Assembly (NCBI GenBank): GCA_021797265.1
Contig: JAJZZZ010000065.1
Location: 1-7,931 of the forward strand
DNA length: 7,931 nucleotides
Source of the DNA: Thermoplasmata archaeon
Lineage (GTDB): Archaea; Thermoplasmatota; Thermoplasmata; Thermoplasmatales; Thermoplasmataceae
Direction of reading: 5' to 3'
The notes beneath the pieces were generated by a model. The model searched no databases. It was given only the letters and a program-made list of their open reading frames with translations, and was not told where the DNA came from. This document shows positions 5,411 through 7,931 of the stretch, one piece after another (the first letter of the stretch is position 1; every line of letters begins with the position of its first letter). The position numbers were made by a program, and so were the translations under genes.

Positions 5411-5485
5411 TGCTCCGGCCGGGATTTGGACCCGAGTCGAGAGATTGAGAGTCTCTTATGCTTGACCTGGCTACACTACCGGAGC
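5411..5485 (-). tRNA. tRNA-Glu (anticodon CTC)
   Basis: The minus strand folds into a complete cloverleaf. The 7-bp acceptor stem is GCTCCGG/CCGGAGC with discriminator A. The D stem is GTGT/GCAT with two G-U pairs, and GG is in the D loop. The anticodon stem AGAGA/TCTCT closes the loop CTCTCAA, so the anticodon is CTC (5447-5449), reading GAG as Glu. The variable region has 4 bases, and the T stem is TCGGG/CCCGG with one wobble pair. CCA is not encoded next to the discriminator, and there is no intron. The T loop reads TCCAAAT, so base 55 is C where T (pseudouridine 55) is nearly universal. This tRNA cannot read GAA, so a second tRNA-Glu(TTC) should exist elsewhere. An AT box lies about 29 bases upstream. 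Confidence 0.95.
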
Positions 5486-5510
5486 GACCCAGCAGGATGC
5501 CATATGGACA

Positions 5511-5517
5511 TTTATTT
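5511..5517 (-). promoter_or_regulatory. TATA-like box of tRNA-Glu
   Basis: AAATAAA on the minus strand (within AAGAAATAAATG) is centred about 29 bases upstream of the tRNA 5' end, normal spacing for an archaeal tRNA promoter. It separates tRNA transcription from the upstream Sec61-beta gene. Confidence 0.45.
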
Positions 5518-5600
5518 CTTTTGATGTCAGTTAAGGAATTCGTTAAGACATTCTATTGTGTTGTCTGCATTCCAGTGGGCAAAAATTTGAATAAGCCTGT

Positions 5601-5771
5601 CTAAGCTACAATAGGCCAGAAAACCTTGGCTAATTCCACTACAACAGCCATTGCTATTCCTATGTAGATTATGAGCTTTGGATCAAGTGCGGGGCCGGAT
5701 ATTTCCTCCTCTTCGAAATACCTGATAAGACCAGCGCCAGACTGGAATCCCTCAGATTTCTTCTCCGCCAT
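5601..5771 (-). CDS. secG: Preprotein translocase subunit Sec61-beta (archaeal SecG)
   Basis: This 56-residue protein is the small beta subunit of the archaeal SecYE-beta protein-conducting channel in the cytoplasmic membrane; the alpha subunit is SecY and gamma is SecE. The sequence matches the archaeal pattern: a charged cytosolic N-terminus, then the conserved SGAGLIRYFEEEE (about 11-23) and GPALDPK (26-32), then a single membrane helix at about 33-55 (LIIYIGIAMAVVVELAKVF). The length is typical. ATG 5771 is used; an AT box, CTTAAATAA, lies about 29 bases upstream, right next to the stop of the mevalonate 3-kinase gene, so the gene probably has its own leaderless transcript as well as any read-through. 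The gap to the upstream gene is 33 bases. A short T tract (minus strand, around 5581-5585) after the stop may end transcription. It is easily missed because of its size. Confidence 0.94.
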   Translation of the reverse strand: MAEKKSEGFQSGAGLIRYFEEEEISGPALDPKLIIYIGIAMAVVVELAKVFWPIVA

Positions 5772-5795
5772 ATTGGTACCTGATTTTAAAGAAGG

Positions 5796-5804
5796 TTATT
5801 TAAG
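5796..5804 (-). promoter_or_regulatory. TATA-like box of secG
   Basis: CTTAAATAA on the minus strand is centred about 29 bases before the secG ATG and abuts the stop codon of the mevalonate 3-kinase gene. It suggests secG can be transcribed on its own. Confidence 0.4.
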
Positions 5805-6797
5805 TTATGGCTTGGAAATGGTTGTAACTTTTGCACCTTCGGCCACGACCAGCAATGACTGCCCATCGCAATGTCCCTTGTACCTTTCTGCAATCTCCTT
5901 CACATTCTTCCTTTCTGTAATCACAAAAACATTGCTGCCCCCGGTTACAATGAAAGACATCCATGTCTCTTTCCTGTCCCGGTCAACCATTTGCATAAGT
6001 TTTCTCATTTCAGGTGTGATGATCTTGACTCCAACACTCTCATTAAGCCTGTGATATTCGCCCGTATCCTGGTGGGAAAGGTCGAAGATTCCCATTATGT
6101 CCTTTTCCTCTGATAGTTTTACAAGTTCCTTCGCCTTTTTGGCCGTGCTCTCGATTCTTTTCGGATAGTCAGGGCTGTTTACAGCATTTTCATGAATTCT
6201 GTCAGAGGGCTTTCTCTGGACATTGAAGCTGCACCCTATGACTGCGTAATCCCTGAATGCCTCAGGACCCAGGAGCTGTTCTGTTCTGGCATTCCTCCCG
6301 TCTGCCCAGGTAACGGTGAGGCCTCCGTGCAGACTCCTTCCAACACTTTCCGAAATAGATCTGAGTTCATTTTCGAACGCAACCATATCTTCGACCCCGC
6401 CAGCCATTTTAGCTATGCAGGCACCCATAGCTGCTGCACCTGCATCAGAACTTCCACTAAGTATTCCGACATTCTTTGACCTGAAAGACAGGGCAGCATC
6501 CCCCCTTACTCCTAGATTGCTGAAGATTTTGTTGCGATAGTGGTTAAGGATAACAAATGGAGACCTTCCAGACTCGGAATACTGCACTTCGTCTCCATTG
6601 AGATCACCAAATGGCGCTCCCCGGTTTATCATCACTCTTGTATCGACCCATATGTCCTGATCAAGCCCGGTATAAGCGAAGCCAGCTGATGTGTGCATTG
6701 GAATGCGTTTTGTTTTGTCAGAAATGCCACCAAGAAGGATCACGCCAATTGTTGGATATGCCCTGGCTTCCGAATAGTGAATGATATCGTCGCTCAA
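5805..6797 (-). CDS. Mevalonate 3-kinase (GHMP-type, Thermoplasma Ta1305-like)
   Basis: This 330-residue enzyme is predicted to phosphorylate the 3-OH of mevalonate with ATP, the first step of the Thermoplasma-type route (mevalonate 3-phosphate, then 3,5-bisphosphate, then isopentenyl phosphate) to archaeal lipid precursors. It has the mevalonate diphosphate decarboxylase fold: AYPTIGVILLGG (13-24) and the GHMP phosphate loop LSGSSDAGAA (113-122). From memory of T. acidophilum Ta1305, three residues that set kinase function are kept: Leu21 (Leu18), Glu150 in SESVGRS (Glu140) and Thr285 in VTGGSN (Thr275), where decarboxylases have the catalytic Asp. A decarboxylase is therefore unlikely. The start is a TTG at 6797, about 27 bases after an AT box, and it gives an N-terminus three residues longer than Ta1305. 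The gene is upstream of secG on the same strand and divergent from gcvPA. The kinases and decarboxylase for later steps are not in this window. Confidence 0.92.
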   Translation of the reverse strand: MSDDIIHYSEARAYPTIGVILLGGISDKTKRIPMHTSAGFAYTGLDQDIWVDTRVMINRGAPFGDLNGDEVQYSESGRSPFVILNHYRNKIFSNLGVRGDAALSFRSKNVGILSGSSDAGAAAMGACIAKMAGGVEDMVAFENELRSISESVGRSLHGGLTVTWADGRNARTEQLLGPEAFRDYAVIGCSFNVQRKPSDRIHENAVNSPDYPKRIESTAKKAKELVKLSEEKDIMGIFDLSHQDTGEYHRLNESVGVKIITPEMRKLMQMVDRDRKETWMSFIVTGGSNVFVITERKNVKEIAERYKGHCDGQSLLVVAEGAKVTTISKP

Positions 6798-6819
6798 TGA
6801 TAATTGGATAAGCCTGCAT

Positions 6820-6827
6820 TATTAAAT
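6820..6827 (-). promoter_or_regulatory. TATA-like box of the mevalonate 3-kinase gene
   Basis: TTTAATAA on the minus strand (within AAAAATTTAATAAT) is centred about 27 bases before TTG 6797. No Shine-Dalgarno site is present, so a leaderless message with a rare TTG start is implied. Confidence 0.45.
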
Positions 6828-6903
6828 TTTTATCACAAGTCTCTCCAGTAGTCACTTCTTACAGATATTTAGTGAAAATACCAGAACAGAAAGCTCCTGA
6901 GAT

Positions 6904-6913
6904 AAAATATATA
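6904..6913 (+). promoter_or_regulatory. TATA-like box of gcvPA
   Basis: AAAATATATA is centred about 35 bases before ATG 6944. Transcription starting about 26 bases downstream would leave a leader under 10 bases, too short for a riboswitch or Shine-Dalgarno site. Confidence 0.55.
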
Positions 6914-6943
6914 CAGCGAAATTATTGTGTTGCTGAGCCCCCT

Positions 6944-7931
6944 ATGTCTGTCAATCAAGAACATAATGAAATGCTCACTTTTCTGAAAATAAAAGATAAG
7001 AACGATCTTTTTTCCGATGTCCCCCAGAATGTTAGAAAGAAGGCCCTGAATATGAACCGGGGAATTTCTGAATATGAGCTCTTGGAAGAGGCCCGAAGTT
7101 ATTCCCTTATGAACAGGGGGCCCGGTATGGCCAATTTCCTTGGCAATGGCCTTTATGATCGTGTAATTCCAACTTCTATTGATTCCCTTATAGGCAGGAC
7201 TGAGTTCCTGACCTCATACACCCCATACCAGGCAGAAATGTCCCAGGGTGTTTTGCAGTCACTTTTTGAATACCAGAGCCTTATGTGCCAGCTTACTGGA
7301 ATGGATGTTACAAACTCTTCGATGTATGATGGATACACAGCACTGGGGGAGGCCGTGAGGATGGCATACCGGGTCAATGAAAAGACTGAAATCCTTCTTC
7401 CTGAGACAATTTACAACGGGAAGCTCGAGGTTATCAGGAGCTACCTGGCAGGCATACACGTCAAGTTGCTTTTTTACAAGGTGGATATGAAATCAGGACG
7501 TATTGACCTTGATGATATCAGATCCAGGGTCAATGGCAACACTTGTGCAATCGTGTGCGAACAACCCAATGGCCTCGGCATAATAGACGAGAATGTGTTC
7601 AAGCTGCAGGAAATAAAGAAAGATGCACTCCTGATAGCCTACGTCGATCCAATTTCATTGGGCATTATCAGGGAACCAGGTTCATATGGCGCAGACATAG
7701 TGGTCGCAGAAGGCCAGCAGCTCGGGATTCACAAAAGTTTTGGGGGTCCGCTTCTCGGGATACTCTCTTTCAAGAATGACTATATCAGGAGATCCCCAGG
7801 CCGCATAATTGGTGAAAGCGTTGATGCCAATGGAAAGAGGGCATTTGTCATGACCCTTCAGACAAGGGAACAGCATATAAGAAGGGAAAAAGCCATGAGC
7901 AATATATGCACCAACCAGGCTCTCATGGCAA
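6944..7931 (+). CDS. gcvPA: Glycine dehydrogenase (decarboxylating) subunit 1, truncated by the window edge
   Basis: The 329 visible codons encode the N-terminal part of GcvPA, the first half of the split P-protein of the glycine cleavage system. With GcvPB it decarboxylates glycine using PLP and passes the aminomethyl group to lipoyl-GcvH. The frame runs off the right edge; full subunits are about 440-460 residues. Family segments are FLGNGLYDRVIP (65-76), FLTSYTPYQAEMSQG (88-102), LTGMDVTNSSMYDG (117-130), DPISLGIIREPGSYGADIVV (235-254), EGQQLGIHKSFGGPLLG (256-272) and LQTREQHIRREKA (305-317). The PLP-binding lysine is normally in subunit 2, which is expected downstream together with gcvH and gcvT. 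ATG 6944 follows a TATA-like box by about 35 bases with almost no leader. The gene is divergent from mevalonate 3-kinase across 146 bases. Confidence 0.96.
   Translation, partial: MSVNQEHNEMLTFLKIKDKNDLFSDVPQNVRKKALNMNRGISEYELLEEARSYSLMNRGPGMANFLGNGLYDRVIPTSIDSLIGRTEFLTSYTPYQAEMSQGVLQSLFEYQSLMCQLTGMDVTNSSMYDGYTALGEAVRMAYRVNEKTEILLPETIYNGKLEVIRSYLAGIHVKLLFYKVDMKSGRIDLDDIRSRVNGNTCAIVCEQPNGLGIIDENVFKLQEIKKDALLIAYVDPISLGIIREPGSYGADIVVAEGQQLGIHKSFGGPLLGILSFKNDYIRRSPGRIIGESVDANGKRAFVMTLQTREQHIRREKAMSNICTNQALMA

Noticed and set aside
5671..6540. Several plus-strand open frames opposite secG and mevalonate 3-kinase
   Set aside because: The minus strand encodes two clearly recognisable proteins here; the plus-strand products are low-complexity or cysteine-rich shadows.
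5805..6797. Annotation as diphosphomevalonate decarboxylase
   Set aside because: The catalytic Asp of the decarboxylase 'DAGPN' motif is Thr285 in VTGGSN, and the other mevalonate 3-kinase residues are present.
6798..6943. Glycine riboswitch upstream of gcvPA
   Set aside because: The TATA-like box lies only about 35 bases before the ATG, leaving almost no leader, and no aptamer-like paired elements were seen.
1..7931. CRISPR array, transposon ends or tRNA-linked integration
   Set aside because: No regularly spaced direct repeats, no terminal inverted repeats with a transposase, and no integrase or duplicated tRNA 3' end were seen.

Overview
The window looks like chromosomal DNA from an archaeon of or near the Thermoplasmatales. 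Three things point there: a mevalonate 3-kinase carrying the diagnostic residues of the Thermoplasma acidophilum enzyme, an archaeal-type Sec61-beta, and a tRNA-Glu(CTC) gene. AT-rich TATA-like boxes lie about 22-39 bases before nearly every start, usually with no Shine-Dalgarno site, which suggests mostly leaderless mRNAs. Base composition looks moderate (mid-40s % GC by eye). No insertion sequence, integrase, CRISPR array or phage gene is visible.

Layout. At 1-804 (-) an unrecognised gene runs off the left edge. At 874-1245 (-) lies an HxlR-like winged-helix regulator, divergent from a single-PDZ HtrA-type serine protease without a signal peptide (1321-2295, +). Their 75-base shared intergenic region has one central TATA-like box and a small inverted repeat on the regulator's side. 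A histidine-phosphatase-superfamily enzyme follows (2304-2948, -). Next is an unusual gene (3118-4104, +): a CxxC...CxxxC putative zinc module joined to a trypsin-fold domain whose catalytic His and Ser are replaced. A ribbon-helix-helix protein with an uncharacterised C-terminal domain (4115-4666, -) converges on it. A small unknown protein (4853-5200, +) follows, then about 210 bases without a protein gene, holding a perfect 7-bp hairpin.

The right part is housekeeping: tRNA-Glu(CTC) (5411-5485, -), Sec61-beta (5601-5771, -), mevalonate 3-kinase (5805-6797, -), and the divergent start of split glycine decarboxylase subunit 1, gcvPA (6944 to the right edge, +).

The genes do not form one operon; most appear to have their own promoter. 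The best-supported functions are isoprenoid lipid synthesis by the mevalonate 3-phosphate route, protein secretion, glycine cleavage, and cytosolic protein quality control under a local repressor. The most notable object is the zinc-module pseudoprotease, which lies about 0.8 kb from a protease of the same fold with an intact triad. That suggests, but does not show, a non-catalytic binding or regulatory role.
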